Positions 1 to 7,229 of a stretch of DNA of 11,834 nt are shown here, piece by piece. Made by a program: the position numbers and the translations under genes. Each line of letters starts with the position of its first letter. Positions within the stretch are counted from its first letter, which is position 1. Source of the stretch: Bacilli bacterium (lineage in GTDB: Bacteria; Bacillota_I; Bacilli_A; RFN20; CAG-826); assembly GCA_016296285.1 (NCBI GenBank), contig JAEDJP010000032.1:1-11834 (forward strand), read 5' to 3'. The notes beneath the pieces are model-generated. The model was not told the origin of the DNA. It made no database searches and saw nothing but the letters and a program-made list of their open reading frames with translations.

Positions 1-1347
1 GCGGCCTTCGAGGAACTTTCCGCGAGCGCGGGCGAAGCGTCCCGCGATTACCGCCTGCTCCTCGACGAGCGCCGCATCAACGACGTTTTCCTAAGCGGCA
101 CCGACGAGGCGTGGTTCACCTTCACCTTCGGGGAACGCACGACCCTTTCCTTCAACAAGGCCGCGGTCGAGCGCTTCGGCCTCGCCCAATATAACGAGCA
201 CCCCTTCGACATCCATACCCCCTGGGGCAAGAAGAACCAGAAGGGCTGGGAGATCATCCAGCGCGAGATCGCCCTCTCCGCGAAGGATCGCCCCACCTTC
301 CTCTTCGAAGTCCCCATCCTCTTGCACAACGAAACCCGCCTTTTCCACATCGAGGGCTCGACCCTCGCGGGCTTCGGGGACGGGCAGGACCTCATCGCCG
401 TCGGGCGCATCGAGGACGCGACCAAGGACCAGGAAGTCCGCGACGGCATCGAGGCCCCGTTTAAAAACGTCGGGCAAGCCGACTTCCTCGTAAGCGGCCA
501 CGATTTCTCGCTCGCCGAGGCCAAGATCATCCTCGAGACCGAGCGCGGCAATTTCGACCTCGTCCGCCTCGTAAGCGAGGAATTCGGGACCGAGACGATC
601 ATCGGGGACGACCTCACCCTCCGCCAAGGGGAGAGCGACGAAAGCTATTGGGACAAAGGGCAGAACCTCGAATGCAATTCCCTTTCCCAAACCGACCGCA
701 AGAAAGGCAAATCCACCCATTTCCGCGTCCATGGGGGCAACCTCTATTTCGTCATCAGCCGCAAGATCGTCATCGAAGGCGGCCATTACGTCCTCGAGTT
801 GCTCTCCCGCATCGACGAGAACGCGCTCGCCTCGTTTGAGAAAGACGACAACCTGCTTTACGCGGTCGCGAGCTTCTCGCGCAAGCTCTACCGCGATCCG
901 CGCCTTGATTGCCGAACGAGGCGCTATTACGACGACAAGGTCAAGGACCGGGTCGGCACCTATTGCGTCGCCTTGTTCGACATGGACAATTTCAAAGCGA
1001 TCAACGACACCGTGGGCCACGAGGCCGGGGACGTCGCCCTCAAGAAGGCCGTCGCCGCCATCCGCTCCTGCGTCCGCCTCGACGACGAGGTCATCCGCTT
1101 CGGCGGGGACGAATTCATCGTCGTCTTCCCCGACATGGACGAGGAGATCTTCGAGAAGAAGCTCGAAAGCATCCTCTCCGCGATCCACGCGGAATCCGTC
1201 GAGGGCATTTCCATCGCCGCGAGCTGCGGCGGGGTCCGGGGGACCGGGTCCATCGAGGGCTTGCTCCGCAAGGCGGACAAGGCCCTTTACCAAGCCAAGA
1301 AAGAGAAGGGGACATATCGCATCGATCGCGAAGGAGAAACCGCATGA
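1..1347 (+). CDS. Diguanylate cyclase with PAS-like sensory region, 5' end outside window
   Basis: Makes cyclic di-GMP from two GTP as a GGDEF-domain dimer in the cytosol. The frame is open from base 1, so the true start lies off the window; 448 residues are visible. Residues about 37-150 look like a PAS/PAC fold, and about 155-285 is a second, unassigned sensory-like region. The GGDEF domain fills about 285-445. In the visible numbering it has the metal-binding DMDNF (327-331), INDTVGH with Asn335, Asp344, the canonical GGDEF signature at 368-372 (bases 1102-1116), and RLDD at 359-362, exactly five residues upstream, which fits the RxxD product-inhibition site. The usual LTGLxNRR segment at the domain entrance is altered to RLDCRTRR. 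No EAL or HD-GYP domain and no membrane segment is visible. The TGA stop overlaps the start of the HPt gene (ATGA), so the two are co-translated. Active catalysis is inferred from motifs; the missing N-terminus could carry a receiver or more sensor domains. Confidence 0.95.
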   Translation, partial: AAFEELSASAGEASRDYRLLLDERRINDVFLSGTDEAWFTFTFGERTTLSFNKAAVERFGLAQYNEHPFDIHTPWGKKNQKGWEIIQREIALSAKDRPTFLFEVPILLHNETRLFHIEGSTLAGFGDGQDLIAVGRIEDATKDQEVRDGIEAPFKNVGQADFLVSGHDFSLAEAKIILETERGNFDLVRLVSEEFGTETIIGDDLTLRQGESDESYWDKGQNLECNSLSQTDRKKGKSTHFRVHGGNLYFVISRKIVIEGGHYVLELLSRIDENALASFEKDDNLLYAVASFSRKLYRDPRLDCRTRRYYDDKVKDRVGTYCVALFDMDNFKAINDTVGHEAGDVALKKAVAAIRSCVRLDDEVIRFGGDEFIVVFPDMDEEIFEKKLESILSAIHAESVEGISIAASCGGVRGTGSIEGLLRKADKALYQAKKEKGTYRIDREGETA

Positions 1348-1691
1348 ACGTCCAGCAAGTCTACGCCCTCCTCGGAGGGGATTACCCCGCGATCTACGAA
1401 GCCCTCCGCAGCGACGCCCTCATCGCGCGCCTCCTGAGGTTGCTCGTCAGCGACAAATCGATGGGCGAGCTCGCCCGAGGCATCGAGGCCAACGACCCCG
1501 AGACGGCCTTCCGCGCCGTCCATACCCTCAAGGGGGTCGCGCTCAACCTCCATCTCGGGCCGCTCTCGGAAAAATCAAGCGCCCTCACCGAGATCCTGCG
1601 CCCCCGGGTGCTTCAAGGCTATGAAGGGGCTTACGAGGCGCTCAAAAGCGAATTCGCCCGCGTGAAAGAGGCGATATCCTTCCTGGAGTGA
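1344..1691 (+). CDS. Stand-alone HPt (histidine phosphotransfer) protein
   Basis: A 115-residue single-domain phosphotransfer protein that shuttles phosphate between receiver domains in a phosphorelay. The Hpt signature is clear: AFRAVHTLKGVALNLHLGPL around residues 55-74, with His60 (bases 1521-1523) as the phosphoacceptor, followed by Lys63 and Gly64 and by the amphipathic helices expected of a four-helix bundle. The start ATG overlaps the upstream cyclase stop as ATGA, and AAGGAG at 1331-1336 is a good ribosome binding site within the cyclase gene. The hybrid kinase begins three bases after its stop. The position between a cyclase and a hybrid kinase, together with the lack of an HPt domain in that kinase, makes this its likely partner: kinase receiver Asp708 to His60. 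The next receiver is not in the window. No membrane segment or extra domain is seen. Confidence 0.93.
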   Translation: MNVQQVYALLGGDYPAIYEALRSDALIARLLRLLVSDKSMGELARGIEANDPETAFRAVHTLKGVALNLHLGPLSEKSSALTEILRPRVLQGYEGAYEALKSEFARVKEAISFLE

Positions 1692-1694
1692 CCC

Positions 1695-4046
1695 ATGGAC
1701 TCCTTTGATCCCTTCTTCGAGTCCATCGCTTCCCGCGCCGTCCTCGGCTTCAAGGCCTCGCGGAGCACCGCTTCCTTCCTTTCCCCGTTCTTCGGGCAAA
1801 ACGGGGCGTGCACGTGCCTTGGGAAGCCCGTGGACCTCGGCGATTTCCTCTCCCGCTTCTCCCGCGGGTTCGAGGCTCTCGAGGGGACCATCCCGGATTT
1901 GGAAGGGATCAAGAAGCTCGAAGGCCACCGTTCCTTGTGCCTCCGCCGCCGCTCAAGCGGGCATCTGCACGTCGCGGATTTCCATCCCGAGGGCGACACC
2001 CTCTATTTCCTCCTCCGCGACCTCGAGGAATCCTCGTTTTCCTCCGACTGCGTCACCCGCGCCCTCTCGCTTGATTATTGCTCGATTCACAAGGTGTCCC
2101 TCCGCGACTTCTCGATGGTCACGGTCCAATCGAACCCCCGCATCGAGAAGGTCCTGCCCCTGACGGGCGGGAAAGTCGCCCCGTTCGTCGAAGGGTATTT
2201 CTCCGCTTTCGCCAAGAGGGAAGCCCTTGCCGACGCCCTGGCCTTTTTCTCGCGGGATAATCTAAGGAGCATCAAGGAAAGATCCCGCCCCGCGGCGTTT
2301 CGCTATTTCTTGAAGGAGAACGACATCCTCGGCCAATCCGCGATGGAAGCCACGATCCTCCCGTGCGCCGAAGACGAAGACACCCTCGTCTTGGCCTTCC
2401 GTTGCATCGACGAGGCGATCGCGAGGGAAAAGGACGCCGCCCGCAAGACCGAGGAAGCGATGACGGAGCTCGCCTCCTACAAGGAAGAGACGACCCGCAA
2501 CCTCAAGTCGATCGACACGGGCCTTTGGACCGTCGAGAAGATCCCGGGCAAGCCGCAGCGCTTCGTCGCGGACAAGACGTGCCTCGACATCCTCGGCTTC
2601 CCCGATTCCTATACCCCCGAGAAGGTCATGGAGGAATTCCAGAAGCGCATCGACCCCCGCGATCTCGAGCGCTTCGCCGCCTATGACCGCGAGCTCCTCT
2701 TAGAGGGGCGCGGGGAATGCACGTACCGCTATAACCACGACGAGCTCGGCAACATCTACGTCCGCTGCACCGGCTGGCGCGACGACGCGAGGAAAGACGG
2801 CGTCGTCTTCCATGGCTCCCACCGCAACATCGACCGCGTCTATCGCCAGGAGATGGCCCTCAAGGAAGAGCTCGAAAGCGCCCTTGTGAGGGCAAGCGAG
2901 GCAAGCGAGGCCAAATCGACGTTCCTCGCCCGCATGTCCCACGACCTCCGCACCCCGCTCAACGGCATCATCGGGATGCTCGACCTAAGCGACGCCCGGA
3001 AGGACGACGCGGCCTTCCTCGCCTCGTGCCGCGACAAGATGCGCCGGGCCTCCTCGTACCTGCTTTCCCTCCTCAACGACATCCTCGACATGTCGAAGCT
3101 TGAGCGTGACGCCCTCCGCGTCAACCCCGAGCGCCTTTCCTTCAACGATTTCTCGTCCTCCCTGCAGGAAATCCTCTCGCCCATCGCCGCCGAAAAAGGC
3201 GTGATCCTCGACCTAAGCTCGTTCGTCTTGCCCTTATCGGAAGACCTTTACGCGGACGAGACCTTGCTCCGGCGCGTCTTCATCAACCTCCTTTCCAACG
3301 CGATCAAATACAATCGCCCCGGGGGAAAGGCCGAGGCAAGCGCCCTCATCCTCGAGAAGAGGAAGGCTTCCGCGAAGATCCTCTTCCTCGTCCGGGACGA
3401 TGGCCTTGGGATGGACGAGGCTTTCCAGAAGAGGATGTTCGAGCCCTTCTCGCAGGCCGGGGAATCCGTGAGCGACCACGGCGTCGGCCTTGGGTTATCC
3501 ATCGTTAAGAAAGTCGTCGACTTGCTCGGAGGCACCCTCGACGTCGAAAGCGCCCTCGGCAAAGGCACCCTCTTCCGCATCGTCCTCGATTTCCCCTTGC
3601 TTTCCCACGAAGAGAAGAAGCAAGCCCCCGTCGCTTCCGTCGCCGCCTTGGAAGGGGAAGAGGTGCTCGTCGTCGAGGACAACGACTTGAACGCCGAGAT
3701 CCTTTGCTTCCTCCTTGAAGGGGCGGGCGCGCGACCCACGAGAGCCAAGGACGGCTTGGAAGGCTACGGAATGTTCGCCGAATCTCGCGACGGCCATTAC
3801 GGGCTCGTCCTCATGGACATCATGATGCCGAATCTCAACGGACTCGAGGCCGCGAGGCGCATCCGGGCCCTCCCCCGCGACGACGCCAAGCGCGTCCCGA
3901 TCCTCGCCATGAGCGCCAACGCGTACCAAGAGGACCGCGAGATGTCGATGCAGGCCGGCATGAACGCCCACATCGCCAAACCGTTCAACAAGGATGACGC
4001 CTTGCGCCTTTCCGCCGAATTCGTGGCGCGCTATCGCCATCCCTAA
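1695..4046 (+). CDS. Cytosolic hybrid sensor histidine kinase (PAS-like, HisKA, HATPase_c, receiver)
   Basis: A 783-residue kinase that autophosphorylates on His and passes phosphate to its own receiver. Residues 1-240 are an unassigned, probably sensory region, with a degenerate PAS-like stretch about 120-240. A helical linker (240-270) leads to a PAS/PAC-like domain (about 272-385). HisKA has FLARMSHDLRTPLNG with His416 (bases 2940-2942). HATPase_c has the N box NLLSNAIKYN (Asn535), G1 DDGLGM (568-573), F box FEPF (582-585) and G2 GVGLGL (596-601). The receiver (about 655-780) has the acidic pair Glu661/Asp662, phosphoacceptor Asp708 in LVLMDIMMP, Ser740 and Lys762 in AKPF. No signal peptide or transmembrane helix is visible, so the stimulus should be intracellular. 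GGAG at 1685-1688, six bases before the ATG, supports the start. The domain order and absence of an HPt fit relay through the HPt protein encoded just upstream. The ligand is unknown. Confidence 0.97.
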   Translation: MDSFDPFFESIASRAVLGFKASRSTASFLSPFFGQNGACTCLGKPVDLGDFLSRFSRGFEALEGTIPDLEGIKKLEGHRSLCLRRRSSGHLHVADFHPEGDTLYFLLRDLEESSFSSDCVTRALSLDYCSIHKVSLRDFSMVTVQSNPRIEKVLPLTGGKVAPFVEGYFSAFAKREALADALAFFSRDNLRSIKERSRPAAFRYFLKENDILGQSAMEATILPCAEDEDTLVLAFRCIDEAIAREKDAARKTEEAMTELASYKEETTRNLKSIDTGLWTVEKIPGKPQRFVADKTCLDILGFPDSYTPEKVMEEFQKRIDPRDLERFAAYDRELLLEGRGECTYRYNHDELGNIYVRCTGWRDDARKDGVVFHGSHRNIDRVYRQEMALKEELESALVRASEASEAKSTFLARMSHDLRTPLNGIIGMLDLSDARKDDAAFLASCRDKMRRASSYLLSLLNDILDMSKLERDALRVNPERLSFNDFSSSLQEILSPIAAEKGVILDLSSFVLPLSEDLYADETLLRRVFINLLSNAIKYNRPGGKAEASALILEKRKASAKILFLVRDDGLGMDEAFQKRMFEPFSQAGESVSDHGVGLGLSIVKKVVDLLGGTLDVESALGKGTLFRIVLDFPLLSHEEKKQAPVASVAALEGEEVLVVEDNDLNAEILCFLLEGAGARPTRAKDGLEGYGMFAESRDGHYGLVLMDIMMPNLNGLEAARRIRALPRDDAKRVPILAMSANAYQEDREMSMQAGMNAHIAKPFNKDDALRLSAEFVARYRHP

Positions 4047-4074
4047 TCGAGTTAACCCATTCATAGGCGAAACG

Positions 4075-4108
4075 AAAAAAGGCGACGGAATGTCGAATGT
4101 CGCCTTTT
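4075..4108. terminator. Bidirectional Rho-independent terminator
   Basis: Ten-base stem AAAAGGCGAC (4077-4086) pairs with GTCGCCTTTT (4099-4108) around a 12-base loop. The 3' T-run serves the plus-strand kinase operon, whose stop is at 4044-4046. The A-run at 4075-4080 becomes a T-run when read on the minus strand, serving the lipoprotein operon, whose stop is at 4128-4130. It sits exactly between the two converging operons. Confidence 0.85.
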
Positions 4109-4127
4109 CCTAACGTCAAATCGCGCC

Positions 4128-6053
4128 TTAGATATCGCGGGAGAGGACGTAGTTCCGGTACTGGGTGTCCGAATAGAACGAGATCTTGTAGCTCGTCTTC
4201 GTCATCGTGACGACCCCGGCGTTTTGGCTGAAGCGGTTCGTTAGAGGCGCATCGAGGGAAGAATCCTCCATCGCGATGCCCTTGATGGAGACGTTGCCTT
4301 TCAAGGTGATCGAATAGGTGAAGGTACCTTCGACGGGCCCCACGTTGTCCACGAAATGGATCTTGCCCTTGCCGCCCGCGAGGAAAGTGAAATCGGCTTT
4401 CCAGTTGTAGACGGATTCGTCGATGGACCACGGCTTTTCCTGCAGAAGCGCGGGCAAGGATTCCGTCGAGATCGGGTCGATGACGTCGAAGGATTCCTCG
4501 GAGAACACCTCGGGTTTGCCGCTGACCTCGACGCGGATGACCGCGGTCCCCTTGGCCTTGGGGGTCAAGACGAGGGTGCCGTTTTCGACGCGGACGGAAA
4601 GGACGGATTCGTCGCTTGAGGTCGCAAGAAGGCTCCCCCGGGCATAGCTTGGGGAGACGTAGCAGGTTTGCTTATAGGTCCTCCCGACGAGCAAGGTGCG
4701 ATCCGTCGCCTCGGGGGTCAAAACGCTTGAGAAGGAGATTTTCTCGATCTCGGCCTCGTAAACGCGGACGAGGATGTCGAGGTAGCACACTTCGAAGACG
4801 CCAAGCGCGCTCTTGCCGTAATAGGCGAAGCGGAGGGTGGCTTCCCCCGCCCCGACGACCATGAAGTAGTTGCCGGAAGAAGTTTCCTCGAGGGCCACGA
4901 CCGCGGAAGAGGTCGAGGAAACCGGGGTGAGGGAATACTCGGAGACGTCGCGCGCGGAAGAGGGCTCGTAGGCCTTGGGCTTCGCGAAGAGGTAGGTGGT
5001 CGACCCAAGGGCGATTCCTTTGGGGTCCTCGATCTCCTTGCGGCTCGCGTCGAGCAAGGCGACCCCGGAGATGGATTCGAGGAAATAGTCCTTCGCCTGG
5101 ATGAGGCCTTCCGGCGCCTCGAGCTTCTCGCCGTAAACGAGGCTGCCCTCGATTTTGGACGTCGCCAAGGTGCTGTCGCTCACGTCATCGACGCTCACGT
5201 CCCCTTGTTCCACGAGGGAAGCGAAGGAGAGGAGGCGTTTCAAGGAGAGGTCGACGCGGAAGGAATGCTCGTAGGAATAGGTGCTCTTGATGTGCTCCTC
5301 GGTCAAGGAATAGGAACCCTTGAGGGAGAAGGAAGCGATATCCCCATCGTAGGCGACCGCGTAGCCCGCGATCCCCATCTGGGAAAGATAGGGGGAAGAG
5401 GCAAGGAGAAAGAGGAAATCGATCGTTTCCTCGACAAGGCGGAAGGAGCTATGGAGGGCGGCGTCTTTCTCGAGGAGGTAGGAACCCTCGGCAAAGCCCA
5501 CGGCCTCTTTCTCACTCGCGAAGACGTACATCTTGTAGGCGACGTCGTCCCGCGAATCGTCCCCGTCGAAGATCTTGGCTTCGTAACGGCGCTTCAAATC
5601 GTAGACGTTGGTATCCGTCCCCCGGATCTTCTCGTACCCGAAGTCGACCTTCCGGGCATAGGTCTTGATTTGGCCCTCCTCGGAGGTCGAGATGCTCCCC
5701 CGGGCAAAGCTCGAGGAGTCCTTGTAAAGGGAAAGGCTCGCCTCGTCGCGTTTAGAAAACGCGTCGCGCGAGGTCGTCTCCTTCCGCGTCTCGGCGCTGA
5801 CAAAACCCTCGGCATCGACGCAGGAAAGGAGGATGTCCGCGGTTTCCTCGAAGGAAAGGGAGGCGGGACGGGGCTCGGCAGATGAGGATTCGTCCTCCGA
5901 GGCGGGGAAGTCGATCGAAGAACCTTCCCCGCGCGAAGAGGAATCCGCGACGGGGTCTTTCTCTTCGCTTGAAGAAGAAGCCTTCGGCCCTTCCCCGCAG
6001 GAGCAAAGAAGACCAAGAAGGCATAAGGGCAGCAAAAGTCTTTTACGGTTCAT
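4128..6053 (-). CDS. Lipoprotein with bacterial Ig-like (Big2-type) domains
   Basis: A 641-residue predicted surface lipoprotein and the last gene of the four-lipoprotein operon. The signal peptide has a basic N-terminus (MNRKR), a Leu-rich core and lipobox LLCSC with Cys19 as lipidation site. A Ser/Glu/Asp-rich linker (about 25-66) follows. Residues 66-310 form an unassigned region rich in predicted beta strand, with one hydrophobic helix-like stretch at 207-220. About 340-430 looks like a degenerate Ig-like fold ending in GAGEATLRFAYYG. About 437-512 is a clearer Big2-like domain (LLVGRTYK, then SSDESVLSVRVENGTLVLTPKAKGTAVIRV). A separate C-terminal beta-rich domain runs 531-641. The ATG at 6053 has GAGGAA (6063-6068) nine bases upstream, inside the end of the preceding gene, and lies six bases after that gene's stop, suggesting translational coupling. 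No LPxTG motif and no catalytic signature is visible. Role in adhesion or surface binding is inference. Confidence 0.93.
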   Translation of the reverse strand: MNRKRLLLPLCLLGLLCSCGEGPKASSSSEEKDPVADSSSRGEGSSIDFPASEDESSSAEPRPASLSFEETADILLSCVDAEGFVSAETRKETTSRDAFSKRDEASLSLYKDSSSFARGSISTSEEGQIKTYARKVDFGYEKIRGTDTNVYDLKRRYEAKIFDGDDSRDDVAYKMYVFASEKEAVGFAEGSYLLEKDAALHSSFRLVEETIDFLFLLASSPYLSQMGIAGYAVAYDGDIASFSLKGSYSLTEEHIKSTYSYEHSFRVDLSLKRLLSFASLVEQGDVSVDDVSDSTLATSKIEGSLVYGEKLEAPEGLIQAKDYFLESISGVALLDASRKEIEDPKGIALGSTTYLFAKPKAYEPSSARDVSEYSLTPVSSTSSAVVALEETSSGNYFMVVGAGEATLRFAYYGKSALGVFEVCYLDILVRVYEAEIEKISFSSVLTPEATDRTLLVGRTYKQTCYVSPSYARGSLLATSSDESVLSVRVENGTLVLTPKAKGTAVIRVEVSGKPEVFSEESFDVIDPISTESLPALLQEKPWSIDESVYNWKADFTFLAGGKGKIHFVDNVGPVEGTFTYSITLKGNVSIKGIAMEDSSLDAPLTNRFSQNAGVVTMTKTSYKISFYSDTQYRNYVLSRDI

Positions 6054-6059
6054 AAAGGA

Positions 6060-7229
6060 TCATTCCTCGTAGGTCGGGAAGCGGGTGTCGCCCGGGGAGA
6101 AGCGTTCCCCCTCAAACGGGGCGAGGGCTTCCACGGAATCGAAATCGAAAAGGGACACGCTTTGGAGGGACATGAGCGCGGACCCGTCGAGATACTGGTT
6201 CATGATCTTGGAGACCTGGCAATGACGGATCTTCCCGTCGACGATCGCGAATTCCGCGGTGCTTTGGTAGAGGGTCGTCCACGTCATGCCTTGCTCGGTG
6301 TTCTGGCTATAGGTGTAGGCGAAGGCGAACGCGCCGGATGACTTCGTGTCGTCGAGGGTCGAGACGTTCATCTCCTTGATCCAGTAGGAGTTGTTCCCGA
6401 AATCCTCGGTGATCGCGTTGTTCGGGCTCATCGCCTTGTTGTTCTTGAGAAGATAGGCAAGCTGGCTCGCCCAACCCATGAAATAGCTCGAGAAATCGAT
6501 GGAAAGGTAGGATTCCCCGATGGCTTCGGAGCACGCGATGACGTCTTTCCCGTCCTCTTGGGCGCTCGAGGCGTTCGGGTGGAGCTCGTTATAGTCGTAG
6601 AAGGCGTAGAACTTGCCATCCTCGTAATAATCCTGCTCGAGCAAGGTGAGGTTCGCCGCGTTCACCTCCTCGAAGGATTTCCCCGCCGCGATCTCCTCGC
6701 TCGAGAGGTCCGCCTCGCTATAGCAAACCTTCGGGTAGTAGTGCCGGATCTCGGTCACCCCCTCGTAACGCTTGGCCACGAAGTTGTCGACCGTGTAGAA
6801 GGGACTCTCCGCGGTGCTGTAGGCGATGACGCTCTCGACGTGGGCCCGGGTCTCGCTCACGAGGGGGCACATGTCCTGGATGCGGGCGATGTAGCGCGAG
6901 AGTTTCTCGGCGTCGGTTAAATCGCTATAGACGACCCAATGGGCGTAAAGGGAGGCAGGGGCGGCGGAAGAGAAATCGAACCGTTCCCCGCCCTCGCGGT
7001 CCTCGTACCAGCCGTCGAACACGAACCGGTTCACGAGGGGCGTGCCCGGGTTCTCGACCTTGCCCTCGACTTGGTCCACGACGTAAAGGACGGTCTCGTC
7101 CCCCGCGTCGAGGTTTTGGTAGAAGGTGGTCTTGTTCTCGTTTTCCCCCGTTCCGGGGTTCCCGCAAGAAGCGAGGAGGAGGGGCAAGGAAAGGAAGAAA
7201 AGCCCCTTGGAAAGGACGTTATTCGCCAT
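6060..7229 (-). CDS. Lipoprotein with one InlB B-type (Listeria-Bacteroides) repeat
   Basis: A 389-residue predicted surface lipoprotein. Signal peptide MANNVLSKGL plus a Phe/Leu-rich core ends in lipobox LLASC with Cys22. Residues about 34-98 match the Listeria-Bacteroides/InlB B repeat pattern: a beta segment, then NRFVFDGWYED and a closing SLYAHW. Residues 100-380 are an unassigned domain with alternating strands and many aromatic residues, and one helix-like stretch around SYFMGWASQLAYLLKNN; it recalls the first domain of the downstream lipoprotein in general plan, but homology is not shown. The ATG overlaps the last 11 bases of the BspA-like gene, with GGAG (7237-7240) seven bases upstream, so the two genes are probably translationally coupled. 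No earlier start keeps a better signal peptide. Function is unknown; the repeat family is typical of cell-surface proteins in Bacillota. Confidence 0.92.
   Translation of the reverse strand: MANNVLSKGLFFLSLPLLLASCGNPGTGENENKTTFYQNLDAGDETVLYVVDQVEGKVENPGTPLVNRFVFDGWYEDREGGERFDFSSAAPASLYAHWVVYSDLTDAEKLSRYIARIQDMCPLVSETRAHVESVIAYSTAESPFYTVDNFVAKRYEGVTEIRHYYPKVCYSEADLSSEEIAAGKSFEEVNAANLTLLEQDYYEDGKFYAFYDYNELHPNASSAQEDGKDVIACSEAIGESYLSIDFSSYFMGWASQLAYLLKNNKAMSPNNAITEDFGNNSYWIKEMNVSTLDDTKSSGAFAFAYTYSQNTEQGMTWTTLYQSTAEFAIVDGKIRHCQVSKIMNQYLDGSALMSLQSVSLFDFDSVEALAPFEGERFSPGDTRFPTYEE

Noticed and set aside
91..1293. 400-residue minus-strand open frame opposite the cyclase
   Set aside because: The opposite strand holds a GGDEF protein with all key motifs in frame; this is a mirror frame of G+C-rich coding DNA.
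322..1347. ATG at 322 as the start of the cyclase
   Set aside because: The same frame is open back to base 1 and encodes a continuous PAS-like region, so the real start is outside the window.
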